Source of the DNA: JBMOLK01 sp049325575
GTDB lineage: Bacteria; Bacillota; Clostridia; Acetivibrionales; Acetivibrionaceae
Assembly (NCBI GenBank): GCA_049325575.1
Contig: JBMOLK010000311.1
Span: forward strand, 91,382-155,381
Length of the DNA stretch: 64,000 nucleotides
Direction: 5' to 3'
The notes below the pieces were generated by a model, which had not been told where the DNA came from, searched no databases, and worked only from the letters and a program-made list of their open reading frames with translations. The translations under genes and the position numbers were made by a program. Of this stretch, positions 26,214-35,307 are shown one piece after another. Each line of letters starts with the position of its first letter. The stretch's first letter is position 1.

Positions 26214-27374
26214 TTAACTATTTGTAAAAAGCTTAAAGATATTTCCTATGCCCCGGAGGATCAATCCGAAAATTCCGATACCAGCTGCGTCTTCGGCAGT
26301 TGATATACTTGTACTGGCCAGTGTTTTACCATCAAGCTGTACTTCCAGTTTACCTACAGGAGAACCAGCAGTTACCGGAGCGTTAAGAGCACTACTATCC
26401 TTTATTATTTCAGTCTTAATATCATTTTCGCGTGCAGCCGGTATAATAACTGAAATATCACTGTCAATCTTAATGGGGACTGATTGTTTTTTTCCATTTT
26501 TAACTTCTATATTGCCAGCTATTTCGCCGGCATTCTTTAATTTAACCGATTTAAAATTTCTAAAACCGTAAGTCAAAAGTTCCTGAGATGCTGTAGATCT
26601 TTCCTTTTCATCCTTTGTATTAAGAACAACCGAAATAAGTCTCATTCCATTCTGCTGTGCAGTTCCTGCCAGGCAGTATCCGGCTTCTTCCGTCCAGCCT
26701 GTCTTCAAGCCGTCAGCACCCGGGAAAACGCCAAGCAGAGGATTACGGTTGAATTGGCGTATGTTGTTATAGGTAAACTCCCTTTGTGATTCAAGCTCAA
26801 TAATTTTAGGATGGTTTTGGATGATATGACGTGCCAGAATAGCTATATCCTTAGCACTCATTACATGTCCTGGTGCCGGCAGTCCACTGGAATTCTTAAA
26901 CTGGCTGTTTACCATTCCAAGCTCCCTGGCACGTTGGTTCATTACTTGTACAAAAGCCTCCTCGCTGCCGTAGAGGTGCTCAGCCAGGGCTACACACCCG
27001 TCGTTTGCGGAAACAACAGAGATACCAGTCATAATGTCACTGTATTTAACCTTGTCTCCTACCAGCAGAAACATTTTTGAGCCGCCCATTCTCCAAGATT
27101 TTTCGGAAATAGTAACAAGGTCATCCCATTTCACTTTACCTTGCTCAACAGCTTCTAGTCCAAGTAATAAGGTCATAACCTTAGTTATACTGGCCGGGGG
27201 AACAGCTGTATCCGCATTTTTTTCATAGAGAATCTGGCCTGTTGAAGCTTCCATCAGAACAGCAGAACCGGCAGATGACTGGAATTGAGCAAAAGCACTA
27301 ACATTAAGCGTCAATACAAAAACCACAAGTGCAATAAGTCCGGCAAAAGATCTTAGTTTTCTTGAATTATACAT
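26214..27374 (-). CDS. dacF: D-alanyl-D-alanine carboxypeptidase (DacF/PBP5 type)
   Basis: A low-molecular-weight penicillin-binding protein that trims the terminal D-Ala from peptidoglycan stem peptides outside the membrane. Signal peptide about 1-29 (LTLNVSAFAQ). The three active-site motifs are present from this start: S62-I-T-K65, S122-A-N124 and K224-T-G226. The peptidase S11 domain covers about 33-260, the beta-rich C-terminal domain about 270-350, and the last 25 residues form an amphipathic or membrane-associating helix (GIFGLILRGIGNIFKLF). The ATG at 27374 has AGGGGTG 7 bases upstream; a GTG at 27386 overlaps that site. In spore formers DacF homologues act in cortex synthesis, but vegetative DacA function is equally possible. 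Confidence 0.93.
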   Translation of the reverse strand: MYNSRKLRSFAGLIALVVFVLTLNVSAFAQFQSSAGSAVLMEASTGQILYEKNADTAVPPASITKVMTLLLGLEAVEQGKVKWDDLVTISEKSWRMGGSKMFLLVGDKVKYSDIMTGISVVSANDGCVALAEHLYGSEEAFVQVMNQRARELGMVNSQFKNSSGLPAPGHVMSAKDIAILARHIIQNHPKIIELESQREFTYNNIRQFNRNPLLGVFPGADGLKTGWTEEAGYCLAGTAQQNGMRLISVVLNTKDEKERSTASQELLTYGFRNFKSVKLKNAGEIAGNIEVKNGKKQSVPIKIDSDISVIIPAARENDIKTEIIKDSSALNAPVTAGSPVGKLEVQLDGKTLASTSISTAEDAAGIGIFGLILRGIGNIFKLFTNS

Positions 27375-27648
27375 ATGGTATGACACCCCTGAATATTGGA
27401 ATTTAATTTCTATGTAGATAGAATACTTAAGATAGTTAGTTTTTAATATATGTTAACACTAAAATGCCGGGCTAGACAAATGTAAAATTTAACTATGATG
27501 CAGCGTTGATATTAAAACAGTCTTCATAGAGGTAAATACATAAAAATGTATCATACATGAGTAAATAGAAATTTATGATGGTATAATATTTATAAAGCTG
27601 TATTTTTTCATATAAATTAATCTTTTCTTGTCAAAAAGGAGAATTACT

Positions 27649-29892
27649 ATGCACCTTTCCAATGCAGTTATTAAGGATATAAATAAAGTATTTGAAGACG
27701 CGGTTTCAGATGGTAGAAGGGTTTTGTACGAATATGAGGTGTACCGGATTTTAAGACATATCGGACTGGAAGTTCCGGAGTTTGTATTGGTTGACAGCCC
27801 GGAGGAGGTCAGTACAGATGTTTTAAAAAAATTCAAGCATGATATTGTTGTAAAAGTAGTGTCTCCTGACATATCTCATAAGCAAAAACTGGGTGGGGTA
27901 AAAGTAATAAAGAATTGGGATCCTTTATTTGTCCAGTATGTATTAACAAGAATGAAGGAGGAGGTTCTATCCCGTTTTGAGGAAGGAGATAAACCGGAGA
28001 TAAAAGGATTCCTCATTGTAGAGTATATACCCCACACCCAGGCTATAGGCTATGAAATATTGATAGGTTTTAAGGAGGATCATGCTTTTGGTCCGGTTCT
28101 TACACTAAGCAAGGGTGGAGACGATGCAGAGTTTTTTGCCAAATATTATGACCCTGCAAACCTTTTTATACCCCCTCTTGACAGGAACTATGCTTCAAGT
28201 ATGGTAAATACTCTTAGCATAAAGCACAAATTTGATCAGATAGGCCACCCTGAATATTTGGAGCATATAGCAAATGCAGCATCCGGTATCAGCTTTCTTG
28301 CCTGTAACTATACCTTTATTGCTGACGAAAGGCCTGAATATATAATAAAGTCTTTTGAGGTTAATCCCTTTGTAATTTCTGAAAATAATAAGTTCATAGC
28401 AATAGATGGGTTTGCACAGTTCATTCCGGCACATGAGGACAAAAAGCTGATTCATAAGATAGACCATACGAAGCTAAACTATTTCTTCAACCCGGAAGGA
28501 ATCGCAGTTGTAGGAGTTTCATCCAAACTTGATAAGTATAGTATTGGAAGAGATATTGCCCACCTTTTGCACGATATGGGAAGAGAAGACATATTTTTTA
28601 TTAACGTAAAGGGTGGGAGTATTAATATAGAAGGGAAAGAGTATCCCTTATATAAAGATGTACGGGATATACCTGGGAAGGTTAATTTGGCTGTATATGC
28701 TGCACCGGCACAGCATACAATTGATTTTATAAAGAATTTACCCGAAGATGGACCTGATTCGGTTATATTGATTTCAGGTATACCGTCTAATATCAAGTAT
28801 TCTGAATTCACCAGGCAGCTTGACGATGTTAAGCCAAAAGGGGTAAGGATTGTGGGCCCTAATTGTATGGGGGTATTCTATGCTCCGGATGATGACAATA
28901 AAGGAATTGATACTCTTTTTATAGATGAGAAGAGACTTGAGATTAGGTATTCAAGTTTTGCAAATACTGTTCTATTGACGCAAAGTGGAGGCCTGGCGAT
29001 AACCGCTATAGATAAGCTTCAGAATACCGGCATTTTTAAATCGGTAGTAAGCTTTGGCAACCAGTATGATGTAAAAATCACTGATTTGGTTTCCTATTTT
29101 GGAATGGAGGATAATATTGACCTTATAGCCCTCTATGTTGAAGGCTTTGACGATGGAGAAGGGAGACAGTTTTTTGAACTGGCAAGAGAAACTAAAAAGC
29201 CAATTATCGTTTATAAGGCCGGTAAAACCGAGGCTGGAGCAAGGGCGGCAGCATCCCATACTGCTTCCATGTCAGGAAGCTATGACGTTTTTAAGGCAGC
29301 CTGCAGGCAGGCTAACGTGATTTTGGCAGAAAATATAGAAGATAATTATAATTTTATTAAAATCTTTTCACTTCTTGCTGGTAAAATTCCCGGAAATAAT
29401 AGAGTTGCAGGCGTAGTAAATGCAGGATTTGAATCTACGGTCAGTGCAGATGAGATGAAAAACCTAAGTCAGGCAAAGCTCTCCTTTGATACTATTGAAA
29501 GACTGAACAAGATAAATGACTATGGCCTGGTAGATACATCATCCCCTATTCTTGACGTTACTGCCATGGCGGATGATAGAGCCTATGCCGATTTTGTTGA
29601 AGCAGTCTTACAGGATGAAAATGTGGATTGTGTATTTGTAGGTATAGTACCTCATGTTGTATCACTTAAGACTACTCCTGATACTTGTCACCATCCCGAC
29701 AGCCTTGCAAATCTCCTTGTAAAGCTAAGTAAAAAGTACAACAAGGCTCTTGTTGTTTCAGTTAATGCAGGACGCTATTACCAGGATTTTGTTTCGATTA
29801 TGGAAGAAAACGGACTTCCTGTTTACCATGATATCCGTTCAGCTATAAAGTCTCTGGATGCTTTTGTATCCTATCATTTAGGACTTGGATAG
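27649..29892 (+). CDS. NDP-forming acyl-CoA synthetase, ATP-grasp domain first
   Basis: Likely catalyses acyl-CoA + ADP + Pi to acid + CoA + ATP (ADP-forming acetate-CoA ligase family). The ATP-grasp (beta) part is N-terminal (about 1-225: YEVYRILRHIGLEVPEF, VVKVVSPDISHKQKLGGVKV, LLIGFKEDHAFGPVL-like strand). The alpha part follows: CoA-binding Rossmann domain (about 270-400: NPEGIAVVGVSSKLDKYS, VGPNCMGVF), then the ligase flavodoxin-like domains with LTQSGGLA and the phospho-histidine H537 in ASHTASMSG. The usual fused order is alpha then beta. ATG at 27649 follows AAGGAG; a TTG at 27628 lies before that site and is rejected. Substrate range is unknown. Confidence 0.85.
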   Translation: MHLSNAVIKDINKVFEDAVSDGRRVLYEYEVYRILRHIGLEVPEFVLVDSPEEVSTDVLKKFKHDIVVKVVSPDISHKQKLGGVKVIKNWDPLFVQYVLTRMKEEVLSRFEEGDKPEIKGFLIVEYIPHTQAIGYEILIGFKEDHAFGPVLTLSKGGDDAEFFAKYYDPANLFIPPLDRNYASSMVNTLSIKHKFDQIGHPEYLEHIANAASGISFLACNYTFIADERPEYIIKSFEVNPFVISENNKFIAIDGFAQFIPAHEDKKLIHKIDHTKLNYFFNPEGIAVVGVSSKLDKYSIGRDIAHLLHDMGREDIFFINVKGGSINIEGKEYPLYKDVRDIPGKVNLAVYAAPAQHTIDFIKNLPEDGPDSVILISGIPSNIKYSEFTRQLDDVKPKGVRIVGPNCMGVFYAPDDDNKGIDTLFIDEKRLEIRYSSFANTVLLTQSGGLAITAIDKLQNTGIFKSVVSFGNQYDVKITDLVSYFGMEDNIDLIALYVEGFDDGEGRQFFELARETKKPIIVYKAGKTEAGARAAASHTASMSGSYDVFKAACRQANVILAENIEDNYNFIKIFSLLAGKIPGNNRVAGVVNAGFESTVSADEMKNLSQAKLSFDTIERLNKINDYGLVDTSSPILDVTAMADDRAYADFVEAVLQDENVDCVFVGIVPHVVSLKTTPDTCHHPDSLANLLVKLSKKYNKALVVSVNAGRYYQDFVSIMEENGLPVYHDIRSAIKSLDAFVSYHLGLG

Positions 29893-30106
29893 AGAATATA
29901 GGATACTATTGGCAACTAGTCTGTATCCAGATACTAATAAGCTCGGTTTAAACATTAAGCGGTGTAAGCTGTTAATGATAAGACTTCCTGTCGAAAGAAG
30001 TAAATATGGGTATTATGACGGAAGATTACAAGGTATCTGTGTAGATATTTCCCGGGAAATGCTGAATTATGTTTTAAAGGAGCATCCAAGCTATAATAAA
30101 ACTTTA

Positions 30107-30138
30107 AAGCACCCCCAGGTTCCAGGGGTGCTTTTTTC
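30107..30138. terminator. Bidirectional terminator between convergent genes
   Basis: AGCACCCC pairs with GGGGTGCT, with a T tract on the plus side and A-rich sequence on the other. It ends one base before the stop of the chemoreceptor gene. Confidence 0.85.
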
Positions 30139-31815
30139 CTACACTTTAAAAATACTTATATCTTCTTTTAGCTTATTCGCCATATTATTGAGCTCCTGGG
30201 CAACTGCCGAAAGCTGCTGCATGCTTGCTGATTCGTTTTGGACCGAAGAAGTTATTTCCTGCGTTGAAGCTGCAATTTGTGTAAAAACCTCTGAGATATC
30301 CTGAACCTTATCAATTATTGTGTCTTTTTCTTCAGTTAAGTCCTTTATTGAAGCTGAAACATCCTCGATTTGAGTGACTACTTTACCTACCTCGTTACGG
30401 ATATTATCATAAGACGTTACTGTTTCCCTAATGATTTTCATCTCAACATCCAGCTTATCGGATATGGTTTTTGTGTTGCCAACTACTTTTTGGGTATTGT
30501 GGGAGATATTCCTGATAAGCTTATTAATATTGTTAGAATATATCATTACCTGTGCAGCCAGCTTTTTTATTTCCTCTGCAACGACAGCAAATCCTTTTCC
30601 GGCTTCTCCCGCTCTTGCCGACTCAATTGATGCATTAAGGGCGAGTAAATTGGTCTGTTCTGCAATACTGTTTATAACTTCTGTTATTGTATTTATTTCA
30701 TTAATACCACTGCTTAATGACGATATTTCCTCTATTGCAGAGTTAAACGAATTCTTAGTCTCATCAACTGTAAGAATTAGGCTTTGAAAACTTTTGTATT
30801 CCAGATCTGTAACCTCTTTGATTTTACCATTGCTGGCTAAGACATTATTAGCTTCATCCAACATAATGTTTAATTTATTCCCAAAGCTTTGAAGAGTCTC
30901 AACAATATAGTATATACCTGAAGTTTGATTTGAAATTGCATTAGTCACATCTTCAATATTTTGTGAAATCTGTTCGCCTGTAATTGCAATTTCATTACTT
31001 GAACCGGTTAACTGTGTTGATATACCATAAAGATTGTTAACGGTGTTTTTAACTGTTCCTATTGTTTCTTTCAGTACAGCGATTGAACAGTTAAGTGCAT
31101 TTGTGAGCTTTCTGGTTTCGTCTTTGGTACTACTGCTAAACTCTATTGTAAAATCACCTTTTGAAAAATTATCAAGTTTCTTTACAATACCAACTATTGG
31201 CTTGGTTATTGTTCTCGATATAAATATTCCTATGGAAATTGCAATAATCTGTATTAGTAATGAAATAATTATGATTTCCCATAGGGTTTTTTTCAGCTCA
31301 GCGTACATTCCTTTTAAGGAAATTCCGATATTTAGGTTTCCGGACTCTACTAGCTTGGATGAAAAAGGGACTGATACGTTATATACCTTTTCTCCCGTAT
31401 TTGCCGTAGAAATAAATGCGGATGTAGCAGAAGATATAACGTCTGGTTTACCTTCCTTACCTTCTGAACTTGTTGCACTGGAGGTAATATCAACTTTTCC
31501 TTCTTTGGCAGTGTTATTTTCATCAGAAGTAACCAATAAATTCAAGCTGCTGTCAGTAATAGATATATAGGCGATATTTCCTTTGCTTTCACTCTTTATA
31601 TCCCGGAAAATATGCCTGATTTGCTCAAGTTCACTGATGTTATTACTGATTAATTCCCTCCGGATCGAAGTAACCAGAGCTCTACCATCGCTTTCCATTT
31701 GCCCGGTAACTGAACTTTGTACCTGATAATAGGCTAATACTGCAAAAGATATAGAGCAGACTGAAGTTACAAGCAAAATTGCTCCCAATATTTTTTTCAT
31801 TAAAGAATTAAACAT
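30139..31815 (-). CDS. Methyl-accepting chemotaxis protein
   Basis: A transmembrane chemoreceptor that controls CheA kinase. From the ATG at 31815: first membrane helix about 6-28, extracellular sensor region about 29-180, second helix about 181-203 (IIIISLLIQIIAISIGIFI), HAMP about 204-258, and the cytoplasmic signalling coiled coil to residue 558. The hairpin tip is EQTNLLALNASIESARAGEA and is fully conserved. The sensor region holds an imperfect internal repeat (DITSSATSSEGKEGK then DVISSATSAF). The ATG at 31815 follows GGGGG; a GTG at 31830 is less likely. A sigma-D-like promoter lies upstream. Ligand unknown. Confidence 0.94.
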   Translation of the reverse strand: MFNSLMKKILGAILLVTSVCSISFAVLAYYQVQSSVTGQMESDGRALVTSIRRELISNNISELEQIRHIFRDIKSESKGNIAYISITDSSLNLLVTSDENNTAKEGKVDITSSATSSEGKEGKPDVISSATSAFISTANTGEKVYNVSVPFSSKLVESGNLNIGISLKGMYAELKKTLWEIIIISLLIQIIAISIGIFISRTITKPIVGIVKKLDNFSKGDFTIEFSSSTKDETRKLTNALNCSIAVLKETIGTVKNTVNNLYGISTQLTGSSNEIAITGEQISQNIEDVTNAISNQTSGIYYIVETLQSFGNKLNIMLDEANNVLASNGKIKEVTDLEYKSFQSLILTVDETKNSFNSAIEEISSLSSGINEINTITEVINSIAEQTNLLALNASIESARAGEAGKGFAVVAEEIKKLAAQVMIYSNNINKLIRNISHNTQKVVGNTKTISDKLDVEMKIIRETVTSYDNIRNEVGKVVTQIEDVSASIKDLTEEKDTIIDKVQDISEVFTQIAASTQEITSSVQNESASMQQLSAVAQELNNMANKLKEDISIFKV

Positions 31816-31896
31816 GTTGACTACCCCCACGAAATAACTAGTTTTAGATTGATCTAATATGAACGAATTATATGGACTAAAAAAACTTATGTATAC

Positions 31897-31924
31897 TTAT
31901 CGGTAAATTTCTTTGATTTATTTA
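31897..31924 (-). promoter_or_regulatory. Sigma-D (sigma-28) type promoter for the chemoreceptor gene
   Basis: On the minus strand TAAA (31924-31921), 16 bases, then ACCGATAA (31904-31897) matches the motility consensus TAAA-N15-GCCGATAA with one changed base and one extra spacer base. The start codon of the chemoreceptor is about 80 bases downstream, and motility sigma control is expected for such genes. Confidence 0.6.
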
Positions 31925-32084
31925 TACTGGATGTATAAATATAGCCACTAAAAAAATTATAGAGACATTTAGCAATTTTTCAGTTAAGAATAATTTGGTA
32001 TGAGAATAAAGAAAGGTCTGTAACACAATACTGGCATCCACTGCATAGTATGTAGTGAAAATTGAGAAGAGGGTGATGCATAAA

Positions 32085-32729
32085 ATGGATCAGTACCAAC
32101 AAATCCTTCGATTAGGGATGAAAGCACCGGATTTTGAAGCAATAACTACATATGGCCCTTTAAGGCTTTCGGATTTTAAGGATAAGTGGGTTGTTCTCTT
32201 TTCACATCCTGGAGACTTTACCCCGGTTTGCACCACGGAATTTATAGCATTTGCACAGATTGCTCCATTGTTTGAGCAAAGAAATGTACAGCTTCTTGGC
32301 CTTAGTATAGACAGTAATCCTTCACACCTTGCATGGGTATACAACATTTATAAGAACACCGGCATAACAATTCCGTTTCCTGTTATAGCAGACAGAGATG
32401 GATCCATTGCACGGCTTTACGGAATGATTTCAGAAGATGTGAGTGCAACCGAAACAATCAGGAGTGTATTTATAATCGATGACAAGCAGGCTATTAGGGC
32501 GATACTTAGTTATCCTCTTACAAATGGAAGGAATATACCTGAAATTCTTCGTCTGGTGGACGCACTCCAGACATCTGACAGGGAAAAGGTAGCAACACCG
32601 GCAAACTGGTGCCCCGGCCAGCCTGCAGTGGTTCCGCCGCCTGGCACATACAAAGAGTTGGTTGAAAGGGTTAAATGTCCTAAAGGGCTTCAATGCATGG
32701 ATTGGTATTTATGTTATAAACAGATATAA
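32085..32729 (+). CDS. Peroxiredoxin (AhpC/TSA, Prx6-like)
   Basis: A thiol peroxidase reducing hydrogen peroxide or organic peroxides. The peroxidatic cysteine is C49 in DFTPVCTTEF (from MDQYQQ). The long C-terminal arm carries C176, C198, C204 and C210; the KCPKGLQC pair matches the resolving cysteines of archaeal-type Prx6-like enzymes. The length, 214 aa, suits that group. Starts at 32076 (ATG) and 32055 (GTG) are in frame; 32085 is preferred because AGAGGGTG ends about 10 bases upstream. It is transcribed away from the chemoreceptor. Pieces of a second, broken copy lie 1.4 and 2.8 kb downstream. Confidence 0.92.
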   Translation: MDQYQQILRLGMKAPDFEAITTYGPLRLSDFKDKWVVLFSHPGDFTPVCTTEFIAFAQIAPLFEQRNVQLLGLSIDSNPSHLAWVYNIYKNTGITIPFPVIADRDGSIARLYGMISEDVSATETIRSVFIIDDKQAIRAILSYPLTNGRNIPEILRLVDALQTSDREKVATPANWCPGQPAVVPPPGTYKELVERVKCPKGLQCMDWYLCYKQI

Positions 32730-32753
32730 ATAGACCCTAAAAATGAAGGAACC

Positions 32754-33068
32754 CTAAAAAGGTATCAAGAGAAACGGACTTAAGAGCCATATAAAGCCAT
32801 CAAGCTTATAGTAAAAAAAGAGTGGTAATGGGTAAAACCGTTGCTGCTTTTTTAATGTGCCTATTTTATTTCTTCCACTACAGTTTTTTAAAGCTTTAAT
32901 GTCTTCACTGTGTTTTTTAAACCAATCATCCCAATAATCTTTGTTTTTTCCAGCAAGATCATCTGTATCTTTTTTAGAATACTTAGGTAATAGATCTATC
33001 ATATCAGTATTTCCTGCATTAATTTCATCCATGAATATGTGGAAGTACAAACTCGACAATATAAACAA
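32754..33068 (-). CDS. Doubtful small open frame, possible gene fragment
   Basis: An open frame of 104 codons opposite to its neighbours. The middle (about 13-60: MDEINAGNTDMIDLLPKYSK, DYWDDWFKKHSEDIKAL) has normal protein composition. The C-terminal 40 residues are hydrophobic and Phe-rich, as expected of non-coding read-through. No ribosome binding site precedes the ATG. It lies in a patch of broken genes and may be the remains of a longer soluble protein. No family recognised. Confidence 0.25.
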   Translation of the reverse strand: MFILSSLYFHIFMDEINAGNTDMIDLLPKYSKKDTDDLAGKNKDYWDDWFKKHSEDIKALKNCSGRNKIGTLKKQQRFYPLPLFFYYKLDGFIWLLSPFLLIPF

Positions 33069-33081
33069 AATATAGTATAAT
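33053..33081 (+). promoter_or_regulatory. Vegetative (sigma-A) promoter for the DUF4328 gene
   Basis: TCGACA (33053-33058), 17 bases, then a perfect TATAAT (33076-33081). The gene start is 44 bases downstream. The best sigma-A match in the window together with 39016-39044. Confidence 0.65.
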
Positions 33082-33124
33082 TTTATACATTAAGTACATT
33101 AAGTCAAGTTTGGGGGCTTATTCT

Positions 33125-33850
33125 ATGGAAGATATTCAATCAAATCCAAGTCGCTTTTTTTCTAACCAAGTTTTGTCCAGAGCAGTAATAATAGCTGTAT
33201 CATTAGCAATATTAACAGATTTAATAGGTGTTTATAGTGGCTTCTTGGAAATTGGACTTTTATCAAAAGTTAAGCAAGGTTTTGAGATCACAACTGCTGA
33301 AGCGAATGTGAATGATACTAGGCAAGGTATAATAGGCGTGTTTCAAGTGCTGGTATATTTTTTATATTTTATTCTCTTTCTTGTGTGGGTTAATCGTTCA
33401 AATAAGAATTTGACAGCATTAGGTATCAAGAATAAGAAATTCTCTTCTGGTTGGGCAGTGGGGTGGTTCTTTATTCCTATTGCAAGTCTTTTTAAACCTT
33501 ACCAAGTTATGAAGGAAATATGGCAAGGCAGTAGTAGTTTAGATGTAGAAGATGAAGGAATTCCATTAAGAAGTTATGAATCAACTTCATTAATAAATTT
33601 ATGGTGGACATTCTTTATTATATCTTCTATCGTTGGTCAGATTTCATTTAGACTTGCTATGGCAGTTGATACTGTGGATATGATATATACTTCAAGTATA
33701 GCCTCTGTAGCATCAGATATACTTAGCATTTTTGAGCAAATAATAACTATAATTGTAGTTTATAAAATTACATCATTTCAGGTTGAAAAACATAGTTTTA
33801 TTAATTCGAAAGCACAACAGAATGCCGAAAGGGAATATCCTCTTGTTTAA
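33125..33850 (+). CDS. DUF4328 membrane protein
   Basis: A 242-residue membrane protein of the DUF4328 family. Four or five hydrophobic helices are visible: LSRAVIIAVSLAILTDLIG, IIGVFQVLVYFLYFILFLVW, then the family hallmark NRSNKNLTALG..FSSGWAVGWFFIPIA..FKPYQVMKEIW, followed by LWWTFFIISSIVGQISF and a last helix IFEQIITIIVVYKI. Function unknown; the WFFIPI/FKPYQ block is the conserved core. Start at 33125 with GGGGG about 9 bases upstream; a TTG at 33110 is possible but lies before that site. After the stop, another frame (33870-34001) stays open with a Pro/Ser-rich stretch, so a lost C-terminal extension is possible. Confidence 0.85.
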   Translation: MEDIQSNPSRFFSNQVLSRAVIIAVSLAILTDLIGVYSGFLEIGLLSKVKQGFEITTAEANVNDTRQGIIGVFQVLVYFLYFILFLVWVNRSNKNLTALGIKNKKFSSGWAVGWFFIPIASLFKPYQVMKEIWQGSSSLDVEDEGIPLRSYESTSLINLWWTFFIISSIVGQISFRLAMAVDTVDMIYTSSIASVASDILSIFEQIITIIVVYKITSFQVEKHSFINSKAQQNAEREYPLV

Positions 33851-34057
33851 TCCAACAGGTGAATGTAGCACATTATACCTGAGGCTAACCAAGAGGTTAA
33901 TAGTTCTCCTATAGTTAGTTCACCACCACCAACTGTAAGTGTATCAACAACGCAAGAGGTTGAGAAGAGAACTTTACCTGGACAATTGAAAGTACACTGT
34001 TAGTAATTAGCTCGATAATGTTTTTGTTCATGATTTGATTAACATTTAAGATAATTA

Positions 34058-34816
34058 ATGACTATTGAAAAGAATTGGTTGAAAGGGTTAAGTACCCTTA
34101 AAGAGCTAACCAAGGAAATGATTTATGATAAATCCGGCAGACTTGACGTAAGGGCAAAAACAGCTGATGGAATGCAGGTTGATATTGAAGTCCAGCTTAC
34201 AAATCAGCGCAATATGGAAAAAAGGACGATGTTCTACTGGGGAAAGCTTTTTCTTGAGGGAATTAAGCAAGGTGATGATTACATAAGCCTATCGAAGGTA
34301 ATAACTATAAATATATTGGATTTTAACTTCCTTGATATAGATAAGTTTCATTCAAAGTATCATCTTTGGGAGGACGAAGAAGATAACTATCTGTTAACAG
34401 ATTTGATAGAGATTCACTTTATTGAAATGCCTAAATTCAGGGCTTTTAAAGAGAAAGATTTAAAGGGAAATTCCCTTCATAGGTGGCTTAAGTTTTTTGA
34501 CAAAATGCTTTCGGAAGAAGAGTTGAAGGAGTTGATTGAGATGGATAGTGCAATTAAAAGAGCAGAAAAGAAACTTGAATATTTGAGTTCAGATGAACAG
34601 ACTCTTGCGTTGTATAAGGCTAGGGAAGATTCTTTGCATGAGAGGGCTAATATGATTAGTCCTGCAAAAGAGGGAGGCAGAGAGCAAGGTAGAGAAGAAG
34701 GTAAATTAATAGTTGCAAAAAAAATGCTCTTATCAGAACTTGATATTGAACCAGTTTCTAAATTTACTGAAATTTCTATTGAACAATTAAAAAAGTATTT
34801 TAATTTACAACAATAG
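34058..34816 (+). pseudogene. Rpn-family PD-(D/E)XK nuclease/transposase, 5'-truncated
   Basis: Related to the Rpn / PDDEXK_2 recombination-promoting nucleases. From about residue 18 the sequence is typical: SGRLDVRAKTADGMQVDIEVQ, with the D..E-x-Q nuclease core. It continues through YWGKLFLEGIKQGDDY to the charged tail (EGGREQGREEGKLIVAKKML). The usual first 40-50 residues before the GRLD motif are missing. In their place the first 17 codons resemble, in DNA, the 3' part of the peroxiredoxin gene (34075-34091 is identical to 32659-32675). There is no ribosome binding site at the ATG. The most likely reading is a truncated, probably silent gene created by rearrangement. Confidence 0.75.
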
Positions 34817-35027
34817 TTGAAAAGTCTAATAATTGTTTAAAACGCTATCGAATTTTTCGATTAAACTAAAGTCTAATTTCATGGCATAAGATCCAGGAGT
34901 ATATAATTTTCCCGGATCAGTGTTGTTTATTTCTATGTTATATTAGTAGTGTGTTAACAGAACACACAATTGCGTCCTATGCATATAATTAAACCATCTT
35001 AGAACTTTCCTATGAAGTGGGGCAAAT

Positions 35028-35180
35028 CCCGGTTTGCACCACGGAGTTTATAGCATTTGCACAGATTGCTCCATTGTTTGAGCAAAGAAATGTACAGCTT
35101 CTTGGCCTTAGTATAGACAGTAATGTAGCACACCTTGCATGGGTATACAACATTTATAAGAACGCCGGTATAACAATTCC
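35028..35180 (+). pseudogene. Peroxiredoxin gene fragment (second copy)
   Basis: 153 bases match 32222-32374 of the intact peroxiredoxin gene with about seven differences by my reading. They encode PVCTTEFIAFAQIAP through YNIYKNAGITIP, including the peroxidatic cysteine. Homology begins and ends abruptly inside the gene, with unrelated sequence on both sides. Only about 51 of 214 codons remain and no start signal is present. The frame runs 12 codons into foreign sequence before stopping at 35223. Confidence 0.9.
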
Positions 35181-35307
35181 ATATTATGATCTCGAGAAAA
35201 CAATTCATTATTATAAAAAATAACATTTCAAATAGCATCGAATACAGTGGTATAATATCAGTGGATGTTAATACGTATCAGTTTAACTTTGCGAAATGAG
35301 GCTATGC

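Noticed and set aside
29885..30304. Open frame of 139 codons on the plus strand after the acyl-CoA synthetase
   Set aside because: TTG start inside the preceding gene, no ribosome binding site, and its second half runs antisense through the terminator and the chemoreceptor gene; composition there is that of an antisense shadow.
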